A stretch of 7,463 bases of DNA from a bacterium (GTDB lineage: Bacteria > Patescibacteriota > Minisyncoccia > UBA6257 > Colwellbacteraceae): positions 1 to 7,463 of the forward strand of contig JAJZPD010000032.1 in assembly GCA_021811305.1 (NCBI GenBank), given 5' to 3'. A model generated the notes under the pieces. It saw nothing but the letters and a program-made list of their open reading frames with translations. It was not told where the DNA came from and made no database searches. This document shows positions 1-6,216 of this stretch, in pieces. Made by a program: the position numbers and the translations under genes. Positions within the stretch are counted from its first letter, which is position 1; every line of letters begins with the position of its first letter.

Positions 1-555
1 CTTTGCCAATTCTTTTTCTTCGTCGGAAGTCAGAAGAGGCGTCCGTCCGATCTCTCGCAGGTACATCTGGACGTTGTCGGAAACCGGCTCGGTGATGTGC
101 GTCGCCTCCATCAGCTCTTTCTCGCTTACTTCATCGGACGGAGTTTGGATAAGGGAATCCACGTAAACAACCTTGATATTCTCGCTCTCCAAGCGATCGT
201 AAATTTCTTCCAAAAAAGCCGGATCGGTCTCGATTCTCGGGAAGTAGTTCAAAATTTCCAAATCAGTGACAAAGCCCTTGCTACGTCCGCGCGAAAGGAC
301 CTCGTCGAGCATCTCCTCATGCTGCGCGTCGAGCTCGGGCTTTTTAACGCGCTTCGCCGCGGACGGCGCGCGTTTGGCTGGTGCCGCTTTTTTCTTTTTT
401 ACGGTTTTAACAACCGCCTTTTTGGCGGTCTTTTTCTTCGGGCTGGGTTTTACCGCTTTCTTCACATTAGGCTTCTTCGCCGGAGCCTTCTTTATTTTGG
501 CGCGCTTAATTCTAAGCTTGCCGTAGTGCCTTTTGGCCTGCGTTTTCTTTGGCAT
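1..555 (-). CDS. rpoD: RNA polymerase primary sigma factor, N-terminal part (partial)
   Basis: This is the first 185 codons of the housekeeping sigma-70 factor; the gene runs off the left edge. Residues 1-72 are a strongly basic head, with about 27 lysines plus Ala and Pro in PAKK/PKKK-type stretches. Residues about 80-132 fit the acidic helical sigma region 1.1 (LDEVLSRGRSKGFVTDLEI, then LEEIYDRLESENIKVV). Residues 160-185 (DNVQMYLREIGRTPLLTSDE) are the start of sigma region 1.2, the most diagnostic part. Regions 2-4 lie outside the window. The ATG at 555 is the first Met of this frame and lies inside the end of dnaG, giving a 44-base overlap. No Shine-Dalgarno-like sequence is visible before it, so the exact start is less sure than the family. 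Co-transcription with dnaG is inferred from the overlap. Confidence 0.93.
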   Translation of the reverse strand, partial: MPKKTQAKRHYGKLRIKRAKIKKAPAKKPNVKKAVKPSPKKKTAKKAVVKTVKKKKAAPAKRAPSAAKRVKKPELDAQHEEMLDEVLSRGRSKGFVTDLEILNYFPRIETDPAFLEEIYDRLESENIKVVYVDSLIQTPSDEVSEKELMEATHITEPVSDNVQMYLREIGRTPLLTSDEEKELAK

Positions 556-2281
556 TTTTGGTATTTTGAATTTTTTTTGAGATTTCGTCAAATTTTTTCA
601 GAGCGGCGACAAGCTCGTCGTCGTCCTCTCCCTCTTCAAGCGAAGCGATTGTTTTGGCCAGCTCGTTCTTCTCGTTTGCCAGGAATTCAATTTCCAACTC
701 CTGAAGCAGCGCTCGGAACTCCGCCTCCAGCCTCTCTTCGTCTCCCAGCAGGTCGGACTCCAGTCCGCCTCGCAGGGAGATAAGGTTTAAAAGGCCTCTA
801 ATCTCCAAAGATGGGCTCGCTCCTTTTTCGGAAAGCGCAAGGTAAGCCGCGCGATACTTTTCGGGCAAGTAATCGGTAAATGTCCCGATGCCGCTTCTTA
901 AATTCTCCTTTTCGCCCGCCAATCCGAGAAGTCGTAGAGAAATAAGCTCTAATCGGTTTTCCGGCTTCGGTTCGGCGGGGACGGCTGCAGTGTCCGGCGC
1001 AAATATTACTTTCTCGTTTTCTCCCAACTTAATCTTTTCCATCTCCTCAAACAGTTCTCGCTCGCCCACCCCGGTTCGGTGCGACAGCTCCCGGATCCAA
1101 AAAGAGCGATCAATCGGGCTCCAGATCCGGCCGATCTTATCGAGAACCGCGCGAATAGCCAGCTTGCTTGGAGCCCCTTGCTTGCCTAAATAGCGGTTAA
1201 AAACAAAGTTCATTGCCGGTTCGGCGTTCCTTACCGCCTCTGCCGCCGCTCCGGGTTTCTTCTCCACCAGCTCGGCCGCATCCTTGCACTCTCCCCAGCT
1301 GGCAACCGAAGCGGTGAAGTCGTTAGCCGCCGCAAGGTCGATCGCTTTTTCGACGGCTAGTTTGCCGGCCTCGTCGTTATCGAAGCCGATCACCAGCTTG
1401 TCGGTCGTTTTGCGCAAAGCGCGCAGGTGTTCGCCGGTTAAGGCCGTTCCGGAAGTCGCGATCGCATTGCGGACCCCGTCCTGCCAGCACATTAAAAAGT
1501 CCATCTGCCCCTCCAGGAGCGTCGCATACCCGCTTTCGCGGATTTCTTTCTTACTTTTCCAGAATCCGTACAAAAGCTTAGACTTAGCAAAGATCGGCGT
1601 CTCGGGACTGTTAACATACTTGCCGACCTCGGGCCGCTCCAGCTCGGGAAGAATGCGCCCGGTGAAGCCGACTATCTTGCCGAAATGATTGTGGATCGGA
1701 AACATTACTCGCCCGCGGAAGCGGTCAATGTACTTGCCGCTGTCGGTGCGAAACGATAATCCGGACCGCACGATGTCCGCCAGCTCGAACTTGCGCTCGA
1801 TTAAATTCACGGTCAGCGCGTCGAAGATTTCCGGCGCAAAGCCTATCTCAAACTCCTCGATCGTATCCATTGAAAGCTTCCTCCCCTCGAGGTACCTCAG
1901 CGCGCGGTTGGAGGCGGCCAAATTATCCTTGAAAAAATCGGCGGCGGCGCGCTGAATGTCATAAAGCACGCCGAATTGCCTCTCCTCGGCGGGAGTATAT
2001 CTCTTTAGATCAACACGGGCCTTCTCGGCCAGGATGCGTAGCGCCTCGTAGAATTCGATGTTCTCGTAGAGGGAAACGAATTTCACAACGTCGCCTCCGG
2101 CGTTGCAGCCGAAACAATGCCAGATCTGCCTCTCCGGAGAAACGATAAGAGAGGGGGTCTTTTCCGCATGAAAAGGGCAGATTCCCTTAAAATTCTTGCC
2201 GGCCGGTTTCAGCTCGATGTAACCTTTGACGACATCGACTATATCCAGCCTTTCTTTTATTTCCTCAAGCGGAGACGCCAT
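512..2281 (-). CDS. dnaG: DNA primase DnaG
   Basis: DnaG synthesises RNA primers at the replication fork. The 589 residues have normal DnaG order and length. The N-terminal CHC2 zinc-binding domain has C35, H38, C56 and C59 (ICPFH then HCFGC). The catalytic core contains the basic motif near 221-239 (KYVNSPETPIFAKSKLLYG). The TOPRIM fold spans about 252-345, with acidic residues E257 and D261 (LLEGQMD), D301 and D303 (GFDNDEAG) and D334 (KDAAELV). The C-terminal region (about 440-589) is poorly conserved and probably helical, where DnaG usually contacts the DnaB helicase. Relative to E. coli, EGYMD is EGQMD, and by my alignment the position of E. coli D347 is Ala336. The start at 2281 is supported by the canonical N-terminus and a promoter-like element just upstream. 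rpoD begins inside its 3' end. Confidence 0.97.
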   Translation of the reverse strand: MASPLEEIKERLDIVDVVKGYIELKPAGKNFKGICPFHAEKTPSLIVSPERQIWHCFGCNAGGDVVKFVSLYENIEFYEALRILAEKARVDLKRYTPAEERQFGVLYDIQRAAADFFKDNLAASNRALRYLEGRKLSMDTIEEFEIGFAPEIFDALTVNLIERKFELADIVRSGLSFRTDSGKYIDRFRGRVMFPIHNHFGKIVGFTGRILPELERPEVGKYVNSPETPIFAKSKLLYGFWKSKKEIRESGYATLLEGQMDFLMCWQDGVRNAIATSGTALTGEHLRALRKTTDKLVIGFDNDEAGKLAVEKAIDLAAANDFTASVASWGECKDAAELVEKKPGAAAEAVRNAEPAMNFVFNRYLGKQGAPSKLAIRAVLDKIGRIWSPIDRSFWIRELSHRTGVGERELFEEMEKIKLGENEKVIFAPDTAAVPAEPKPENRLELISLRLLGLAGEKENLRSGIGTFTDYLPEKYRAAYLALSEKGASPSLEIRGLLNLISLRGGLESDLLGDEERLEAEFRALLQELEIEFLANEKNELAKTIASLEEGEDDDELVAALKKFDEISKKIQNTKNAKENAGQKALRQA

Positions 2282-2290
2282 TTCGCCCTT

Positions 2291-2299
2291 ATAATACCA
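2291..2299 (-). promoter_or_regulatory. Candidate extended -10 promoter of dnaG
   Basis: On the minus strand the sequence reads TGG TATTAT. TATTAT (2296-2291) matches 5 of 6 of the sigma-70 -10 consensus, and the TGn before it is the extended -10 motif. The hexamer ends 9 bases before the dnaG ATG, so a transcript would start around 2284, about 3 bases upstream of the start codon. No good -35 is found 16-18 bases upstream. A TTGACA at 2349-2344 is too far away to pair with it. Confidence 0.5.
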
Positions 2300-2343
2300 A
2301 ACCTGGAGTTGGTGGCTAGTATCGCTTAATTTTCCCGCGACTT

Positions 2344-2349
2344 TGTCAA
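2344..2349 (-). promoter_or_regulatory. Orphan TTGACA (-35-like) upstream of dnaG
   Basis: A perfect TTGACA reads on the minus strand in the ddl-dnaG gap. At 17-19 base spacing only poor -10 matches follow (AGCGAT, GCGATA, CGATAC), while GATACT lies at 20. It may be part of a second, weaker dnaG promoter with a longer leader, or chance. Confidence 0.2.
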
Positions 2350-2355
2350 ACCCAC

Positions 2356-2364
2356 TTATCCACT
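2356..2364 (+). other. DnaA-box-like 9-mer
   Basis: The plus strand reads TTATCCACT, which differs from the DnaA box TTATCCACA at the last base only. It sits between a 38-base palindrome and dnaG. It is a single site, so it is not evidence of an origin. It could be a DnaA regulatory site for dnaG-rpoD or chance. Confidence 0.25.
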
Positions 2365-2367
2365 TTC

Positions 2368-2405
2368 ACTAATCATCGCAGCCTGATCAGGCTGCGATGA
2401 TTAGT
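2368..2405. repeat. Perfect 38-base palindrome between ddl and dnaG
   Basis: The left half begins ACTAATCATCGCAGCC, the centre is TGATCA, and the right half is the exact reverse complement, so all 19 base pairs match. It begins 20 bases after the ddl stop codon (in the minus direction) and lies upstream of the dnaG promoter. It would form a very stable RNA hairpin or DNA cruciform. No T-run follows on either strand: minus continues GAAAGTGG and plus continues AAATTAATAA. It is therefore not a textbook intrinsic terminator, although a role in ending or protecting the ddl transcript is plausible. A binding site for a dimeric regulator is the alternative. Confidence 0.9.
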
Positions 2406-2425
2406 AAATTAATAAATTTATCTGT

Positions 2426-3385
2426 CTAAGCAGGCATCTCCTTTTTAAGTGCCTGTTCGATTAAAATGTCGAGTAGTGTAGGGAAGCTTATGCCGGACGC
2501 TTCTGCCGCCTTCGGAAAGAGGCTGTTCTTGGTCATCCCTGGAACGGTGTTTATCTCCAATATATACAGCCTGCCGTCCGGCGAGAGGATAAAGTCGCTC
2601 CGCGAAAAACCGCAGGCGCCTATCGCCTTATGGGCGCGCAGCGCTCCCTGTTGTATCTCTTCTCTGACAACGAGCAGGTCGGACATAATGCGCTCTTCGG
2701 AAGCGCCAACGGAATATTTAGACTGGTAATCGAAAAACTCTCCGGTCAAAGGAAGTATCTGAAGCGGTTCCAAAGCCGCAACCTTCTCCCCCATCTCTAA
2801 AACCGATCCGGTAAACTCCTGCCCGTCAATATATTCCTGAACAATCGCCTCGCGGCCGAACTGCAAAGCCTTCTCTACCGCCGGCCACACCTCCTCTGCC
2901 CTCCGGACCAGGCTGACGCCCAAAGACGACCCTTGGTTAGCCGGTTTAATGATTAGCGGAAGATCTATGGAAATATTCAGGGGATACCCGCCGCGCCAAT
3001 CCGCGTCTTGCCGGCTAATCACCTCAAAGCGCGGAACATTTAACCCAACTGCTTGGAATAGCCTGTAAGAGAGTATTTTATTCATCCCTAGAGCGCTGGC
3101 CAAGACGCCGCTACCTGTATAAGGGAGGCCTAATCTTTCTAAGAACTCCTGGACCGCCCCATCCTCTCCATACTTCCCATGCAAAGCAATAAAGGCAAGG
3201 TCAGCTTGCTTCGCCAACTCTTCCGGATCGATCGGCCAGCTTCCATCCCTCTGAATATGCACCGGGATCGTCTCGTATTTTTCCGGAGAAAGATCTGATA
3301 AGACCCGCTTCCCGCTTTCAACCGAGACCTCGTGCTCCAACGAAGGTCCGCCGAATAAAACAGCAATTTTAAGTTTTTTCACCAT
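2426..3385 (-). CDS. ddl: D-alanine--D-alanine ligase
   Basis: Ddl joins two D-alanines using ATP in the cytoplasm to make the dipeptide end of peptidoglycan precursors. The 319-residue protein has the usual ATP-grasp family length and motifs. FGGPSLEHEVSV (11-22) holds the first-substrate Glu at E17. HGKYGEDG spans 69-76. ATP-contacting K147 precedes the loop QGSSLGV (151-157). The omega-loop FDYQSKY (218-224) ends in Y224, the equivalent of E. coli DdlB Tyr216, and this Tyr form is typical of D-Ala rather than D-lactate ligases. Metal and substrate residues are in RSD (262-264), EINT (277-280) and PGMT (282-285). Its presence implies that the host makes its own peptidoglycan precursors. It is preceded by its own promoter-like sequence and followed by the 38-base palindrome. 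Confidence 0.97.
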   Translation of the reverse strand: MVKKLKIAVLFGGPSLEHEVSVESGKRVLSDLSPEKYETIPVHIQRDGSWPIDPEELAKQADLAFIALHGKYGEDGAVQEFLERLGLPYTGSGVLASALGMNKILSYRLFQAVGLNVPRFEVISRQDADWRGGYPLNISIDLPLIIKPANQGSSLGVSLVRRAEEVWPAVEKALQFGREAIVQEYIDGQEFTGSVLEMGEKVAALEPLQILPLTGEFFDYQSKYSVGASEERIMSDLLVVREEIQQGALRAHKAIGACGFSRSDFILSPDGRLYILEINTVPGMTKNSLFPKAAEASGISFPTLLDILIEQALKKEMPA

Positions 3386-3389
3386 TAAA

Positions 3390-3418
3390 AGTATATCGAG
3401 CGGCCAACCCTAAATCAA
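3390..3418 (-). promoter_or_regulatory. Candidate sigma-70 promoter of ddl
   Basis: On the minus strand TTGATT (3418-3413, 4/6 to TTGACA) is followed after exactly 17 bases by TATACT (3395-3390, 5/6 to TATAAT). The expected start of transcription is about 3383-3385, which is the ddl ATG itself. No ribosome-binding site lies between. This is the best -35/-10 pair in the window and supports the annotated ddl start. Confidence 0.6.
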
Positions 3419-3423
3419 ACCTA

Positions 3424-3438
3424 TTTAGATCCTCTAAA
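3424..3438. repeat. Short inverted repeat between doxX and ddl
   Basis: TTTAGA and TCTAAA (6 of 6 pairs) flank a 3-base spacer just upstream of the ddl -35 and 10 bases past the doxX stop codon. It is too weak and AT-rich to be a convincing terminator. It could be an operator half-site pair for ddl, or chance. Confidence 0.25.
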
Positions 3439-3448
3439 CTACACCCGG

Positions 3449-3898
3449 CTACTCAGAAGATCTAGCGGCCTTCCAACCGTCCAGGCCGAAGTATAAGCCG
3501 GCGTCGATGTAGCGAAAAAAGATAAGAATCGCCGCGTAAATAATATGCTGGTCTACCAGGAAGCCGTTTGGAACCAATGGGAAGCTATTAGCGGCGAAGT
3601 AGTATAAGACCATCATTATCGCTCCCAGCAAGGAGGAGAGCCTCACCCAAAAACCGAAGATGAGCGCAAGGCCGATTAGCGTTAATCCCCATTCGTTAGC
3701 CACGTTTACTAAACCTATAAGTAGCGGATGGGCTAAGAAGGAATAAAAGCCGCTGAAAGTTTTCGCGCTTTCAAGGAAGCTGGTGGCCGTCCACGAAGCG
3801 TTGAGTATCTTGGTTATGCCGGCATAAAAGAAAAGCCAACCAAGGAGGATTCGCAAAACTGTAACTGCCATGCTCTGCGCTTTAGTTAAGTTGTCCAT
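3449..3898 (-). CDS. DoxX-family integral membrane protein
   Basis: This is a 149-residue hydrophobic protein with about four membrane helices (roughly 10-28, 58-82, 86-104 and 116-135). The N-terminal RILLGWLFFYAGITKI fits the opening helix of the DoxX/DoxD family, and GLALIFGFWVRLSSLLGA fits its third segment. The family is named for the small subunit of archaeal thiosulfate:quinone oxidoreductase. Many bacterial members have no known reaction, and some are tied to oxidative stress or thiol redox complexes. No catalytic residues can be named here. The neighbour upstream is a copper/silver exporter, so a metal or redox stress role is a reasonable guess only. The Met at 3898 is supported by a -10-like TATGCT just upstream. 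A long inverted repeat separates it from copB. Confidence 0.82.
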   Translation of the reverse strand: MDNLTKAQSMAVTVLRILLGWLFFYAGITKILNASWTATSFLESAKTFSGFYSFLAHPLLIGLVNVANEWGLTLIGLALIFGFWVRLSSLLGAIMMVLYYFAANSFPLVPNGFLVDQHIIYAAILIFFRYIDAGLYFGLDGWKAARSSE

Positions 3899-3907
3899 AT
3901 CAATTTA

Positions 3908-3913
3908 AGCATA
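3908..3913 (-). promoter_or_regulatory. Candidate -10 element of the doxX-like gene
   Basis: The minus strand reads TATGCT (4/6 to TATAAT), ending 9 bases before the ATG, so a transcript would start about 3 bases upstream of it. The match is weak alone. It is reported because it has the same position relative to the start codon as in the four other genes. No clear -35 is seen. Confidence 0.35.
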
Positions 3914-3921
3914 ACTCAAAG

Positions 3922-4047
3922 AAGCGCAAAACGAAAAGCGCAAAGCGTAAAACGCAAAAGAAATAACGACGGGCGGCTTACCGTTATTTTTCGCTTTTAG
4001 CTTTTCGCTTATTTATCCGTTCTTTTAAATTTTGCGCTTTGCGCTTT
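3922..4047. repeat. Intergenic foldback repeat A (copB-doxX)
   Basis: This long imperfect inverted repeat fills most of the gap. AAAGCGCAAAGCG (3935-3947) pairs 13/13 with 4035-4047; as an alternative outer register, AAGCGCAAA (3922-3930) matches 4031-4039. AAATAACG (3961-3968) pairs 8/8 with 3982-3989 around a 13-base GC-rich loop. The right arm contains the 19-mer TTTTTCGCTTTTAGCTTTT (3987-4005), found identically in repeat B. It starts 9 bases after the copB stop codon. Confidence 0.85.
3961..3991. terminator. Candidate bidirectional terminator hairpin in repeat A
   Basis: The 8-base-pair apical stem AAATAACG/CGTTATTT with a GC-rich 13-base loop is followed by T-rich sequence on both strands (plus: TTTTTCGCTTTT; minus: TTTCTTTTGCGTTTT). 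It is well placed to end the copB transcript about 70 bases after its stop codon. The stem itself is AT-rich, so termination strength is uncertain. Confidence 0.35.
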
Positions 4048-4056
4048 AAGTTTTTT

Positions 4057-6066
4057 TTATCTCTTCACCCTTAGCGCCAGGGCGTTAAAAACGACGATAA
4101 TCGAACTCAAGCTCATCAGAAGCGCTCCCCATTCCGGACGCAGAAAGATTCCCCACGGCGAGAGAACTCCGGCGGCGACCGGAATCGCCACGATATTATA
4201 GCCGGCCGCCCAAACTATGTTTTCCATCATCTTGCGCATGGTTCTTTTGCTGAGTCGCATTAGGTAGAGAACGCCTCGTAAGTCGCTCTCGGCGAGAATG
4301 ACGTCGGCTGATTCGATGGCGACCTGCGTCCCGCCGCCGATGGCTATGCCGACGTCTGCCTGTTTTAGGCTTGGGGCGTCGTTCACGCCGTCTCCGACCA
4401 TCGCCACCAGGTTTCCTTTATCCTGCAGCTGCTTGACGATGGACATCTTGTTTTCCGGCAGGACCCCGGCGAAATAGAGATCGATGCCGAGCGCGGATGC
4501 CGCGCGCGCTGCCGCCTCCTCGTTGTCCCCGGTAATCATCGCCGCTTTAACGCCCATCCGCTTAATGGCCGAGATCACCTCTTTCGCCTCGGGCCGCGGC
4601 TCGTCAGCCATAGCCAGAATACCCAAGATTTCTTTCTTATTCGCCACCCAAGCCAGGCTCTTGCCCTGCGCTGCCAGACTATTGGCCGCCTCCTTCCAAG
4701 CCGCCACGTCCAAGCCGACGTCCTTCATATATTCCTCGCTGCCGACGAAAATGATTTGACCTAAGACCTCTCCGCTTCCGCCTTTGCCGGAAATTGATTG
4801 GTAGTTATTGGCCGGGCCGAAGCTCATGCCCCTGTTGCTCGCCGCTCTGACGATAGCCATGGCGATGAAGTGCATCGAGTTGACCTCGATCGACGCGGCG
4901 GCGCGCAGCACTTCTCCCTCGCTCGTCGTTCTGCTCGGCACGATATCCGTTACCGTAAACTCACCGCTGGTGAGCGTTCCGGTCTTGTCGAAAACCAGAT
5001 AGGACAGCTTGTCCAACTTTTCGACGGCCTGTCCGTCTTTTACCACCACTCCGTTTTTCGCCGCCAGCGAAGTAGCGATCGTGGTAACCGTGGGAATGGC
5101 CAAACCCAAAGCGTGCGGACAAGCGATAACGACGACCGTTATCGCTAGAGTAAGAGCAAACAGCGTCCCATGCGGAGAAATAAGATTCCAAAATATAAAA
5201 GTCAAAACCCCTCCGCCTAAAGCGGCAATGGTCAGGTAGTTTGCGGCACGATCCGCTAATCTTTCTATTTTCGGACGCGAGTTCTGCGCCTGTTCGACTA
5301 AAGCGGCGACCTGAGCCAAAAAAGTTTCGCCGCCGGCGCGGTTAACCTTGATCGTCAGCGAACCATCATAGTTGACGCTACCGCCAATCACTTCGGCGCC
5401 GACATCTTTTTTAACTGGCTTTGATTCGCCGGTTAAAAGAGCTTCGCTGACTGACGAAGAACCTCCGACGACTGCTCCGTCGGCGGGTATTTTTTCGCCC
5501 GGGCGCACCATTATCCTGTCTCCTTTGTGCAGGTTAAAACTATCGACGTCGATCACTGAAGAACCGGATACAAGATGCGCTTTTGGAGGAGTTAAACTTA
5601 GTAGTTCGCCAAGGACACTGCTCGTTCCGCTCACCGCCTTCATCTCCAGCCAATGGCCGAAGAGCAAAATTACTACCAAGGTGGAGACTTCCCAATAAAA
5701 GTCGGGGCCGAAAAACAAAAAAGTGCTGCCGACTGAAAATAGATAACCGGCCGCAACCGCCACCGCGACCAAGGTCATCATCCCGTAATTCCGCGACTTT
5801 AATTCGGAGAAGGCACCGGTAAAAAACGGCCAGCCGCCATAGCCGACGATTAACGAAGAAAGCGCAAAAGAAATATAGGAAGCGTAGCTCGGCTGGAAAG
5901 AAAATCTCAAAGCTTCCTGCACGACCGGCGCCAACAAGACTACCGGCAAGGATAAGATCAGGGAAACGAAGAATCGTCGCTTGAAGTCCTCGGCCATCAT
6001 CCGGTGATGATTGTGATGATGTGCGTGAACATTTTCCTGCTCCGCGCCCTCCATGTGTGTATCCAT
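4057..6066 (-). CDS. copB: CopB-type copper/silver-translocating P1B ATPase
   Basis: This 669-residue heavy-metal P-type ATPase of the inner membrane exports copper (or silver). There is no Cys-based metal-binding domain; the N-terminus is His-rich (HAHHHNHH, 14-21), as in CopB proteins. Eight membrane helices are visible (about 31-50, 62-83, 96-118, 122-140, 276-296, 302-330, 617-636, 644-666). Helix 6 has CPH (316-318), the P1B-3 (CopB) metal motif, and helix 8 has MSLSS...NA (651-662), close to the CopB MSxST pattern. Catalytic motifs are TGE (212-214), DKTGT with phosphorylated D360, TGDN (512-515) and GDGVND (558-563). The usual SEHP of the nucleotide-binding domain reads SMHF (397-400): His is kept, but Glu and Pro are replaced. 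Substrate preference between copper ions and silver cannot be settled here. The start is fixed by TATAAT just upstream. Confidence 0.95.
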   Translation of the reverse strand: MDTHMEGAEQENVHAHHHNHHRMMAEDFKRRFFVSLILSLPVVLLAPVVQEALRFSFQPSYASYISFALSSLIVGYGGWPFFTGAFSELKSRNYGMMTLVAVAVAAGYLFSVGSTFLFFGPDFYWEVSTLVVILLFGHWLEMKAVSGTSSVLGELLSLTPPKAHLVSGSSVIDVDSFNLHKGDRIMVRPGEKIPADGAVVGGSSSVSEALLTGESKPVKKDVGAEVIGGSVNYDGSLTIKVNRAGGETFLAQVAALVEQAQNSRPKIERLADRAANYLTIAALGGGVLTFIFWNLISPHGTLFALTLAITVVVIACPHALGLAIPTVTTIATSLAAKNGVVVKDGQAVEKLDKLSYLVFDKTGTLTSGEFTVTDIVPSRTTSEGEVLRAAASIEVNSMHFIAMAIVRAASNRGMSFGPANNYQSISGKGGSGEVLGQIIFVGSEEYMKDVGLDVAAWKEAANSLAAQGKSLAWVANKKEILGILAMADEPRPEAKEVISAIKRMGVKAAMITGDNEEAAARAASALGIDLYFAGVLPENKMSIVKQLQDKGNLVAMVGDGVNDAPSLKQADVGIAIGGGTQVAIESADVILAESDLRGVLYLMRLSKRTMRKMMENIVWAAGYNIVAIPVAAGVLSPWGIFLRPEWGALLMSLSSIIVVFNALALRVKR

Positions 6067-6072
6067 GTTTTC

Positions 6073-6078
6073 ATTATA
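6073..6078 (-). promoter_or_regulatory. Candidate consensus -10 element of copB
   Basis: The minus strand reads TATAAT (6/6). Its last base lies 7 positions before the copB ATG, so the predicted first transcribed base is the A of the start codon (6066). A perfect TTGACA lies only 7 bases upstream (6091-6086), too close to serve as the -35 of this -10. The sequence at the normal -35 distance (TTATTC) is poor. Confidence 0.6.
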
Positions 6079-6089
6079 GCGCGGCTGTC

Positions 6090-6216
6090 AAGAGAGAATA
6101 AGCGCAAAGAGAAAAGCGAAAAATTTAGAAGAACCGATGGCTGTCGGCTGGTTACTGTTTTTCGCTTTTAGCTTTTAGTTTTGCGCTTATTTCTGCGTTT
6201 TTTGTTTTGCTCTCTT
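6090..6216. repeat. Intergenic foldback repeat B (cobO-copB)
   Basis: Nested perfect arms are AAGAGAG (6090-6096) with 6210-6216, 7/7; AATAAGCGCAAA (6097-6108) with 6180-6191, 12/12; and AAAAGCGAAAAA (6112-6123) with 6158-6169, 12/12. AACC/GGTT (6132-6135 with 6150-6153), or alternatively CCGA/TCGG (6134-6137 with 6144-6147), closes the tip. The outer right arm overlaps the cobO stop codon. The left end touches the TTGACA and copB promoter region. The 19-mer at 6158-6176 is identical to one in repeat A. In the cobO transcript the tip is followed by TTCTTCTAAATTTTT, so it may also act as a terminator. Confidence 0.9.

Noticed and set aside
266..526. Plus-strand frame rich in Phe/Ala/Gly that looks like a membrane protein
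   Set aside because: The apparent hydrophobicity is the complement of the Lys/Ala-rich rpoD head (AAG and GCC codons read as CTT and GGC); no start signal is seen.
97..783. Plus-strand open frame of 228 codons across the dnaG/rpoD junction
   Set aside because: It is antisense to two clearly recognised genes, rich in Arg/Leu/Phe as expected from the reverse of a Lys-rich coding region, and resembles no family.
2368..2405. Classical intrinsic terminator of ddl
   Set aside because: The stem is excellent but no T-run follows on either strand, so it is listed as a palindrome of uncertain role.
2356..2421. Origin of replication near dnaG
   Set aside because: There is only one DnaA-like 9-mer and no dnaA, dnaN or cluster of boxes; the AT-rich stretch is short.
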